From Amoebophrya sp. A120 (taxonomy: Eukaryota > Sar > Dinophyceae > Syndiniales > Amoebophryaceae), in NCBI GenBank assembly GCA_905178155.1, contig CAJINV010000012.1:1554492-1618491 (forward strand): a stretch of DNA of 64,000 nucleotides, read 5' to 3'. Shown here one piece after another: positions 42,245-52,900 of this stretch. Position 1 is the first letter of the stretch; each line of letters starts with the position of its first letter. Under the pieces are notes generated by a model. That model saw nothing but the letters and a program-made list of their open reading frames with translations, did not search any database and was not told the DNA's origin. Position numbers and translations under genes: made by a program.

Positions 42245-42960
42245 ATCTGAGAGCTAGGTAGCGTTTGAAAAGTGAAAAATCAGTGATTTTTCACTTTTTC
42301 AAAATTTTCTGAAGTCGACGGAGCGTGCAACTCTTTCCAGGTTGACAAGTTTCGAAAAGTGGAAATCATTTAGAAGTGAAAAAGCACTGACTTTATTCTA
42401 CTTATCAATGATTTTCATTCTGGAAGAGTGAACGCGGCCTCGACTCGCGAAAATTTTCAAAAAGTGAAAAATCACTGATTTTTCACTTTTTGAAAAGTTT
42501 CACACACTCTGAGAAACGCGGCTACGACTCCAGAGTGAAAATTTTCAAAAAGTGAAAAATCAGTGATTTTCACTTTTGAAAAATTTTCATTTTGGAGTTC
42601 AAGCCGCGCTCACCCTTCTCAGAGTGAAAATTTTCAAAAAGTGAAAAATCACTGATTTTTCACTACTCTTCTCGAAGGTACCCGTGGTCTCGAAGGCCTC
42701 CGTGGCCACGGGTACCTTCGAGAAAAGTAGTGAAAAATCAGTGACTTTTCACTTTTGAAAAATTTTCACTTTTGAGGCGAAGCCGCGTTTCTCAGAGTGT
42801 ATGAAAATTTTCAAAAAGTGAAAAATCACTGATTTTCCACTTTTGAAAAAATTTCACTTTGGGGCCTCGACTCCAGAAAATTTTCAAAAAGTGAAAAATC
42901 ACTGACTTTTCACTTTTGAAAGATTCCCACTCTGGAGACGAAGTCGCGTTCACTCTTCCC
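42245..42960. repeat. array of palindromes based on GTGAAAAATCACTGATTTTTC
   Basis: About seven modules of the form TTTTCAAAAAGTGAAAAATC, ACTGATTTTTCACTTTTGAA, AAATTTTCACTTT, separated by GC-richer spacers (CTCAGAGTG, GAAGCCGCG). A separate perfect hairpin at about 42663-42730 (TCTCGAAGGTACCCGTGG against CCACGGGTACCTTCGAGA) sits in the middle. Confidence 0.92.
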
Positions 42961-43269
42961 AGAGTGAAGCAAGGCCGTCGGGCCGGTGGGCAAGTTTGTG
43001 AAAGCGCCTCACGCTGCTCTTCCGCGATTTCTTAACTACTTATGAGCGAGCTGTAGGAGGCCTTGAGTTAATTTGGGCAGCGGCTCCTGTTCATGCGAGC
43101 AAGCTGCAGACTTGCAGTGTCCCTCCGATCCTCGCACTGTTGGAAAGGCTTTCTGAGTCTCAGACGAACGAAAAAGCGCGCGCAAACTATCGAATTTACG
43201 CGATTTTTGTCCCTCGAAGGCGTCCGGAGAAATTTTCCGGCGAAAAGGGGGGGGCTTTTGCGAGTCATG

Positions 43270-43342
43270 CACTGTTGCACTTCTTGCAGCTGGTGCAAGA
43301 GCAAGAGCCACCTCCTCGTCCCCTTTCTTGCTACTCCTGCAC
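43270..43342. repeat. repeat R2, near full copy
   Basis: Begins CACTGTTGCACTTCTTGCAG like the copy at 39802. Confidence 0.93.
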
Positions 43343-43359
43343 AATCCGTTACCAATGCA

Positions 43360-43465
43360 CTGGCGGTACCCAATCCGTTACCCTTGCGAACTTGTTCCCA
43401 TGCTTTGGCTGGGGTTCTTGGTGTCCAATTTGTTCGCCCTCTGTTCCCTTAGCAGGGCGGGGTCG
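43360..43465. repeat. module shared with the 11-16 kb island
   Basis: GGTACCCAATCCGTTACCCT, TGCGAACTTGTTCCCA and onward match 15650-15755 at about 80 percent by eye. Confidence 0.85.
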
Positions 43466-44414
43466 AGGATCCTCCTCCTCAATAATATTTGGTGGCGCTG
43501 TGTAAGTGTATTGTTATTGCATCTTGTGGGGCGATGGCTCTTCGGGATGCTTCCCTCGTGCAGGTGGTGGCTCCGTCTATGACAGCGAGTCTCTATAATG
43601 GGCACGGTGTGCTCTCGTTATCGCGTCGATACAATCGTAGGCGCGCGGATTCTTACCGGCGGTAAGGGGCTCGCGTGCTAGCCTATAATCTGCCCTGGGG
43701 GCTACGATAGCGATATCGTTCGCCACGCGCTTCTCCGGGGTGGCTTTGCTTGTCGCCAGCCATGGTAGGCATTGTTAGGTCGAGTGCCTCTAGTGAGACT
43801 TAGGTGCCCGTGGAGGCGGAAGGGGGCCGCGAAGGGGCGGCTGTTCTTGCTCGGTCTTCTGTTGTTTGGCAGTATCGGGGAGTAAGTAGTGACCTTGTTG
43901 CGGGCTTCTTTGGGTTACTGGTTGGCTTGACTCGCTGGGGACGCACTACCGGGGATGGTCCCCTGCGTGCTCTTTCAGTTTTTGCGCCGCTGCGTCCAGG
44001 TGCAACAGCTTCTACCTTTGGTCCGTTACACGGGGCAGTCCCGCCCCGCCGGTAGGGACGTTCTCGTAGATGTTACTCACGTTTGCTGGCTGGCGCTCGG
44101 ACGCTTTTGGATTTGTGTCACGAAGACCTCTGTAGGCGCCGGGGCGGTTTGTGCCCAGGGCAGCTACGTTTCGAGTGATGCGGGCTTTAAGGCTTTGCTG
44201 TGTTTACTATGGCGGAATTGGTGTCTTCGCTATATTGCCGGTTCCGGATGTAGATGTAGTCGTGATCTTCTTTTCCGCGGTTTCATGGAGCTCGCCTTCC
44301 GTCCGGGCGATGGATTGCTCCGGAGTGGTGGCTCTGGGGCAAGTGGGGCTGGGCTGGCGCTCCTCTCCCCCCATTCAACCACCTGCGGTGGGGTTCTGGG
44401 GGGTCTTGCCTGTT

Positions 44415-44530
44415 GGCCTGGTGGTGGTGGAGTGGGTCGCTCCCTGCTGCGGGAGCGAGGGTTCGACCCGCTTTACCCAGCCCCAACGGCGCGGTCCAAC
44501 GGGCCGCTCGGGTGGTGGATACCAGATGGA
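44415..44530. repeat. repeat with tRNA-like A and B boxes
   Basis: TGGTGGAGTGG (44425-44435) resembles a tRNA Ser/Leu A box, and GGTTCGACC (44460-44468) a B box, about 25 bp apart. Related segments at 44760-44925, 45755-45830 and 12740-12835; the B box survives only at 44890. A SINE-like origin is possible. The same bases also form a small hairpin, so this may be chance. Confidence 0.4.
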
Positions 44531-44919
44531 AGGAACGAAACGAAAGACACATCTACCCCGGTAGATTCTTTTCGTGTAGTGACTGGGATTTGGGGTCCCC
44601 CGTTCGCACTGTGTCGGCTGGCAGATCCGTAGAAGCAAATGCCCGTTTGCGTACTCCCCCCCTAGAGTGGGGGGGAGGGATGTAGAGTCATCGATCAGTG
44701 CGTCTGGGGGACGGGAAGTAGGAAGTTTTTGCCCCCCCTCCCTCCCGAGTGGCCGCATACGTCGAGCCGGCTAGTCCGGACAGACGTTTGGTGGTGAGGT
44801 GGGCTGGGCCTTCAGTGGCGGGTACTAGGCCCAGCCCGCTTTACCCAGCCCCAACGGCGCGGTCCCGGGTCGCTCCCTGCTGCGGGAGCGAGGGTTCGAC
44901 CCGCTCGACCCAGCCCCAG

Positions 44920-44969
44920 GTGCAAGAGCAAGAGCCACCTCCTCGTCCCCTTTCTTGCTACTCCTGCAG
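44920..44969. repeat. repeat R2, partial
   Basis: Starts at AGGTGCAAGAGCAAGAGCC. Confidence 0.9.
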
Positions 44970-45831
44970 CCGGGGTTCCCTATAGCCCCTTTGCCGGGGT
45001 TCCCTATAGGGGAATGGAGGTTCCGGCACAAATGCACGGCATTAGCTATTGGTATTACCTTGCTCGGGCTTGGAGGGCTTGTGCCGTCTTGCCGGTTCGC
45101 TGAAATCGAAAGCGTTTCGTTGCCAGGTTGTGTCCGTTTTGCGCTCTGTTTTACGCCGCGCGGGGACGTCATGCCGGCGCTTTCAACGAGAGCGCTCTCT
45201 TTTCAAGATTTCGGTCTGGGGGACCACGGTGGCACGCTCCATTCTTGATGTCTTTGGGCTGACTGTCAGTTGTTCCAGTTGCGGCTTGCGGCCGTGCCGG
45301 CAGTGGCCTACCTTGCGGGGGGTTGTTAGTTTGTATACCCGGGCCAAGGTCGTAGACCTTTCCGTGTGGATGTTTGGAGCTGGCTTACAGCACGTTGCGC
45401 ACGTATAGAGTGGCGCCCTCCTTCCTGTGCGAGGGTTTTGCTTTTTCGGGAACTCGCTTACACGGCTCCTGCTCGAAGAGCAGGCGCTCCCGCTTCTCGT
45501 TCACGCTGTTTTTGGCTGATAGTGGGCTGCTTGCGCTTTTTTCCGGGGTGGCTATTTTGGGGCCGGAACTAGCGACGTGCAGGTGCTCCTGGTGCGGCGT
45601 TCTCTGTCTTGGTGCTGCCGCTTGGCGTACTTTGCTTGCAGGATTGCTTCGGTCGTTTGCCTGTCTTCCCCTTGGGGGCAAGTGGGGCTGGGGCTGGCGC
45701 GTTTCCCCCCATTCAACCACCGGAGGTGGGGTTCTGGGGGGTCTTGCCCTGGGGGCCAGGTGGTGGTGGAGTGGGCCGGTCCCCGCTACGGAAGCAGGGC
45801 CCGGCCTGCTTCGCCCAGCCCCATCAGGCGT

Positions 45832-45902
45832 TCTTGCAGCTGGTGCAAGAGCAAGAGCCACCTCCTCGTCCCCTTTCTTGCTACTCCTGCAGTGCCGTAG
45901 CA
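45832..45902. repeat. repeat R2, near full copy
   Basis: Includes the TGCAGTGCCGTAG end seen at 39882. Confidence 0.93.
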
Positions 45903-46994
45903 GCTGAAGCCTCGTGCTGGAAGTTGAGTAGCTGCAGTAGGTGAATAATTTTGAACAAGTTGAAGTTGTACTTCTATGGACCTCCACACGAGCGAGGAGC
46001 AACGCCAACACGAATTTTTACATAGTGACAGCCGGATTTAAAAACTCCATTCCCGCCGATCATGATCTTGGCATCATGGCCCGCCTCAAAATCAAATGGC
46101 ACGCCGGCAGCCGCCCTCGTGCAAGTAGTTGCTGCTGCGCGATGTTGATACTTCTGAGCATAAATAAAAGTTGATGCATTCTTCGATACTGAAGGAGCTA
46201 CATCAACAAGATCAACGCCTGCAGAAACTACATCTTTGTTGTTGTAAGAAGTACTTAAAAACCTCGGTTTTATGGCTGATGCTTATCGAGGTGCAGAAAA
46301 AGTTGAAAAGTTGTATTTTTCGGTGCTTGATGTAGTTAAAACAACTCGGTCGTGAAGGACAACATCATGAAGGAAACAAGGTGATACCGATCTGGTTCTT
46401 GCGCATGAAGATGATCATTCGACTGCTCGGTTGATATTTTTTATTGCACGACCCGTCGTGCGATCTACTTCGGCTTGTAATTGTATTCTGTGATCGGTTA
46501 ATATTAATCTAGTATTGTTGATACTTACCAGGGAACTACAACGGTCCTGGTTGTAAGTATATTTCTTCTTGGCGGTAATTTTTATATTACACGAGGACAA
46601 TTTGATTATTCTGAACAGGAGCTGCTGCTGCCCAAGTTGTACACGCTCTGTTCTTTTAGTGCAACTCAGTTTGATAAATCTTTATTCAGAAATTCGTCTA
46701 CTACCTCCCTAGACGTCTCAAGTAGATCTTCGGAGAACCGATATATAAAAAGTTAAATTTTCTACTTTCTACAACATTCCTGCTACAACGTCGGCATTCC
46801 TGCTACGACAGGAGCTGTTACGACTATATTGAACCGAAGATAGTACAACCTTTCGTTTACTAGATTTGCCACGTGAAGGAGAGGACGACACCAACAAACT
46901 TCGGGCGAGGCTGCGTGGCCCACTGAACCGCCGGGGAAATATCTTCACAAGTATCCGTCTGAAAAATAAAAGAGCAAAACTGCTTTTCAAATAA

Positions 46995-49900
46995 ATGCCC
47001 TGCAAGATCATGAAGGGCAGTGGTGGAAATAAAAGCACGCGAGGACCGGGGTCGTGGGCGCAAGTTGTAGTACTCAGCGGGCTACTTTTCCTGTGCAGCG
47101 CGCCATCCGGGGTCCAGGCCAAATTGCTTGAAAATTTAGCCGAAGGCAGCGAAGTAGAATATGAGGCTCAGCCGAAAAATCTATTTCGCCGCAAGCTGGA
47201 CAAGGTTCGTGACAAGCTGCGCGGGTTCCGAAAGTGGCTGCGCTCTATTTCGGGGATGAAGAAAAAGGTTGAGGAGGAGAATACTGGCTTGACATTTGCG
47301 GAGCACAAAAAGGAGCAGGTATCAAATGCAAAAATGTAGTCTGGGTCTGGAAGACGAAGATTGCGAGATTTGTCATGCTTGTCTGGCTACTTGACAAAAA
47401 AGTTTGTGATGCGTGTCCAAGAAGAGTTCCTTTTGCCTGTCATGCAACAACGCTGTTTCTCATGCGAAAAACGCAACACGAAGAACCGCAGATATTTCTC
47501 ATGCTTGGCTGTGCACTTTTACAGAGCATTTTTCACTATTCCCAACACAGTATTACAAGTTTGCAGACCCAGACATTTTTGCGTTTGATAGCAGGCTGGG
47601 CCGATCGATCCCGCGATGACCGACGGTATCAAATGTAAAAATGTCTGGGTCTGGAAGAATCCAACTTGTCATGCTGATTTTGGATTCTAAAAAAATCTGT
47701 ATTGCATGAGCAGCAAAGAGAGTCCAAGTTTTGCTACACGGAAAACGCATTTGTCATGCGGTATAGGCATCAGGGAGCCGTCACAAAATCTGTGATGCTA
47801 GGGCATGCATCACCGACATCAGGAGTCATGAAAAATGTGCATGACAAACATGCACTCTTCCAGACCCAGACATTTTTACATTTGATAGACGGACAGGTGG
47901 AAGCACTGACGGAGGGCATGCAGGGGGAGAAACTACCGGCGCAAAACCCGGAATACCTGAAGCAGATGCAAAACCTGGATGCGCGCGGCTGTAACACGTG
48001 TTATCGGATTCGGAAGGTGTTCGAGGGCACGGTTTTCGCCGGAGGGGGCATGAAATACTTCATGTATGTGGCGCTGTTTCTGGCCCTGTATGTGGGGTCC
48101 ACCGTGGGTACCATGGGACTGATTTGGATATCCAGTGTAAATATGTCTGGGTCTGGAGCAATGCAATATGTGACGCTACCTTTGGATTTCAAAAAAATCT
48201 GTATTGCATGATTACTAGCAAAGGGAATGGAATTTTCGCTACGGGGGAAGGGTGTTTGTCATGCGGAATAGGTCGTATCAAGTTCAAGGAGCCTTCAACA
48301 AATCTGTGATGCCAGGGCATGCATCACAGATCGATCATGACTCATGCAAAACGTGCATGACAGATTCTCCCAGACCCAGACATATTTGCATTTGATATCG
48401 GACCACCATTCCGGCGGTGTGGGGTAGCGTGAGTGCCTATGGAAGCGTTAGGACCGAAATCGACAAAGTTTCTATATGCATAAAATCAATACCAGTTGGG
48501 CCCACAGTTTATAGTCGGCGCATGACAAATCTTCCCCGCGCGGGCAGCGAATCTGTCGCGCTGTTTAGGGCAACGGAGCTCCCTTCTGTCATGCTAGTCA
48601 GCAGCCCAATCCTTGCCCCTGAAGAATAGCACTACATATATAATTATGAATCTGCCTCCCTGGCGTCTTCATCTTCTGCAATAAGGTCACTTTGTGCGTC
48701 GACGTCGCATTTTATGCGTGACAGACTAGTGCAACTTTGTCGATTTCATCGATCCTGACACTCTGATAAGGCCAGTATCCAAGCAGGGGCGACCTTCGGG
48801 GCTGCTTTGAAGGCCGTGCTGTTGACGCCTACGATTATACAGCCGGCGCTGCACAGCTTTTTCCTCATGCTTAGCTGCTCTGTGGCGAGAATATCCGACT
48901 GCACATCAACTTGCCCTTCGTCCCCTCATTTGCATGTTGGCATAAACAGCAATACAAACTCCACCGGCACACGCACACGTGTTGAGGCCTGGTGTCGCGC
49001 ATGACACCTTCGCAGGAGGCCGAGTGTAGTATTCTAATTCGATTTGCGCTACCGGAATTTGTCATGCGAACAGTGCCACCAGGCAGCAGTTGGATTTGGG
49101 ATTTTGCATGACAAGTGAGCGGGACCACGAGGGGGAGTTGTGCACTCTCACAGAGAACAAGGCTGGTGGACAAGTTTACGAATTTGTTGCAGGACCAGCT
49201 GTATCCAGTGCAGGTATTTGTCTGGGTCTGGATGAAGTCAGACACTTGTCATCGACAGTTTTTGCAGCTTCACAAAGGTGATGTGGAAAAATGCACACAG
49301 AGCATGACAAATGAATGGGATCATACCGATTCATGCCTAAGAACCCGCATGAGAAATACTGTCTTGATGTCCCGAGACAAAAATCTGGCATCTTTTGCTG
49401 ACCATGCAGCACAGATTTTTTGCCTGTTCCAAAATTTGATGCATCACAAGTTTGCATCCTTCCAGATGACCCCGATCGATATTTGCAGTGCATAAGCTGC
49501 AGCAAAAAGCGAACGAGATCGCTGTGTCGGGCGCTAGATCAGGCAGAGGGATGACGACAAAGTATCAAAAGGAAAAATCCCCCCTCCCCATATCGAAAAG
49601 GAGATCCGTGATGCTGGATTTGCGTACACAAATCTAATCAGATTTGTCTTGCAGTAGAGGACTGCACGCAGATCGCAGGGCTAGATAGGGGCCTTTTGGT
49701 GTAGGCGCCTAGCATGGTACTAGACTGCTGCCCTGTAGTCCTTACAGCATTTGTACAAATCGCCTGCGTAGCGTGTCGGAGAGCCTGGATCTGCCTTTTA
49801 GCAAGACAGGCAGGATTTGTGGCCACAAATCTGCAGCACAAATTTTTAGGAGTTACGTTTTTAATTTGGTGAGGGGGGATTTTTCCTTGCAATACAAAGG

Positions 49901-52900
49901 AAGCCGCCATGGGCCGTCAGCAAGCGTTCACCTTTACGAAGCTGATGACGCAAGCGCTTCCCACGGCGATTGCCGGCGGGGCCTCGACGCTGGGGACTTT
50001 GGCGTACGCTGTTCCTATGGTCGGTTTGGGAAATTGGATCTTTCTGGTTCCCATTTTCACGGCACTTGCTCCTGGTATGGCGACGTGGAACATGCCCGCT
50101 CTTGATAGCCAGATCGCCGCGCAGGAGAAGGAATTGGAACGTCTCCAGGAAGAAGTGCTCCGGACGCGGTCCGCGTTGCAGAGCCCGGACGAACTGCAAA
50201 CGCTTCGGGAAAATGCGCACCTGGGTTACAGCCTGGCGGACAAGAGCCTTCCGGCGGAGAAAAAGGAAGCCGAGGCCAAAGTAAAACTGGAGTCGCTGAA
50301 AAAAACCAAGGCAAGCATTGTCAATTTCATTTCGTCAGTGTCCTCAGTTCTTCAGCTTTTTCTGATGTATTTTGGAATTATTAATGCAGAGCTGGGCCCT
50401 GGAAATCCGCTGGAGAAAGAGCTGCCTCAGTGGATCTTGCCAAAAAATCCGTTGACTCCCACAAAGGCCGTGACCATCAGAGCCAGCACCAGCATTGTTG
50501 GGAGCAAGAGCATGGACTTTGCTCAGTCGCTTTTCAGTTTGAAAACGGAGGGTTACAACAGTATCAAATGCAAATATCGATCTGGGTCTGGAAGAGTCAT
50601 GCTGCTTTTGCATGACACAGAAGGAGGTCTAGCATGGAAGCTCTAGCGTCACAGGTTCTTTCGAGAAGCTTATTCCGCAATGCCGAATCCGCATGACGAG
50701 TGCCTCATTTTGGTGGCAGAAAGTTGGCAACTTATGCTGCCTAGGCTTGAGAGATTCTTATGTGTTGTGCAATGTGCAATACAAGTTTGCATTCTTCCCC
50801 GGACCCAGACATATTTGCGATGCATAAACAGCAAGCAGATGCAAAAGTACCTGGACCTCTTTTCCCGCGCCCCGGTGGCCCTATCAAATGCAAAAATGTC
50901 TGGGTCTGGAAGGTTGGAACTTGTGCTGCTAACTTTGGACTCTAAAAAGATCTGTATTGCATGACCAGCAAGAGGAGCCACATTTGTGCTGCGCGAGGAG
51001 GGCATTTGTCATGCGGAAATGGCATCAGGAAGCCTTCCAAAAATCTGTGATGCTGGGTCATGAATACATACAAGCATCATGGGTTATGCCAGACAAGCAT
51101 GACAAGCCTTGCATTCTTCCAGACCCAGACATATTGTCACTTGATAGGACCATCTCTTTGACAAGAACCAGACGAGCGGCACGCTTGACCGCGTGGGCTA
51201 TCGGATGGAAATATTACAATGAAAAATGCCCCCACCCCCAAAGTTGCGAAAATTTGTGATGCATAAGGTTTTCAAATGAAGAACTTTTTATCTATGCGTG
51301 AAAGGAGTATGAACCTTTCTGCTGCAAAATCTAGGTGTATATCGCATCGCTTGCATGACAAGCGCCGGTCTTGTCGGGGTCTCTTGCAATACAAAGTTTT
51401 GCTCTTCACGGTTGGAAATCTGTGATGCAAATGGATGCAAGATTGCGAATGTTTCATTTGGAAAGGTTTGCAATACAACAAATGCTCCCAAGTTCGGGGG
51501 TGGGGGCACTTTTCATTGTAAGAGGAAAGCGTGAACGTTCGCTTCAAGATTTGGCCCGAACGCGGACAGCCGACGGTATGGCGTTCTCAAATGTTACATT
51601 CGCAGCTGTTACGTGATTTGTCATGCAAAATTGCAATCAGAATCGACACGATCAAGCTGCTTCGCATGACAAATTCCCGAAGTAGAGCCCAACAGGCTGA
51701 GAATCTGTGCCAAATCTGTCGTCGTGCAAGACGCGCAACAAGGTCCCCTATTTCACTGTTGCAGTTCTTGCACCACATCAAACCCACGTAACAGTTGAGG
51801 ACGTAACGGTGGAGAACGCCATAGACGGTCGACGTGCCTGGCGGTTCCTTTTTCTACTTGAGAGCGCCCTCGGGCGGTGGGAAGAGCGTGCTGCTGAGCA
51901 TGATGTTTGGCAGTTTGGTATCAGAAGGAAAAATGCTCACTCCCCATATTGAACAGGTATGTTTCCGAAAATTTGCGTTGCTGATTTGACGTCACAAATC
52001 ACATCTGTATTGGAAGAAGACAAGGGCAGAAGCTTGCGCCCCATTATGGGAGCGATTTGCCATGCTGTTGGACCTAAAGGGGAGCCGTTTGACATGCTGA
52101 ACAACTAGACGTATACGCCCCTACCTAGCCTTGGGACCTGGCCGCACGCAGTGCCTCTCTGCAATACAAAGCTGACTTGTGTACACAAATCCAGCAGCAG
52201 AAATTCCGTTTTGATATGGGGAGGGGGTATTTTTTCATTCGATATTTGGACCCCGAGTTCGGCACGCGCGAAATTTTGTGGAACGGGGTGGACCTGGGCC
52301 GCGCGAATATCAAATGTAAAAATGTCTGGGTCTGGAAGAGTGCGCGACTTGTCATGCTGCTCTTCCATGACCCATGAGGTCTGGAATGCAGGATCTAGCA
52401 TGACAGATTCTGCGAGACCTTTCTCATGCCTATCCTGCATGAGAAACTCCCTCCCGACTTTCTTCAAAACTGGACGACTTCTGGTAATCATGCAACACAG
52501 ATTTTTCCATGCTGCAGATTTAGCATGACAAGTTGCAATCTTCCAGACCCAGACATTTTTACATTTGATAGCGAAAGGCACCGAACAACAGGGCCGGGAG
52601 ATGGACAAAGAAAACGACCGCGAAATGTATAACGTGCTCAGCTGTTTCAATCTCAAACGTGATTTGTCTTGCATGATCTCAATAGAATCTGAGATTTGTC
52701 TTGCATGATGAGCATGACAGACTCGCAGAGCCGCGCTCCACTCAATAAGTACAAACTTCGCCAGATGATTGTAGTGGGGTTTGGGGCTCCGGAACTTGTC
52801 ATGCGCAATCCTAGGAGAGTTGGCTAGGTCATGCGCTCTTGCATCACAGATTTTTGTAACACCTGAGCGGGTTATAAAGTGGCGCTGTCCCGGATGTTGT

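Larger units (their letters stand above)
39742..46994. other. 7 kb gene-poor repeat island
   Basis: Contains six copies of R2 (next entries), shared modules with the 11-16 kb island (44420-44645, 45760-45830, 43360-43465), inverted repeats at 40540-40950 built on TGCTCCGATGCATTTTTC, and a palindrome array at 42245-42960. An ORF at 45941-46165 (...VTAGFKNSIPADHDLGIMAR...) looks somewhat protein-like but starts next to an R2 copy. 46166-46994 is AT-rich flank of the ABC gene. I call no gene here. Confidence 0.5.

Noticed and set aside
44420-44925. Functional tRNA gene
   Set aside because: Only A- and B-box-like words are present; no acceptor stem or anticodon arm can be folded.
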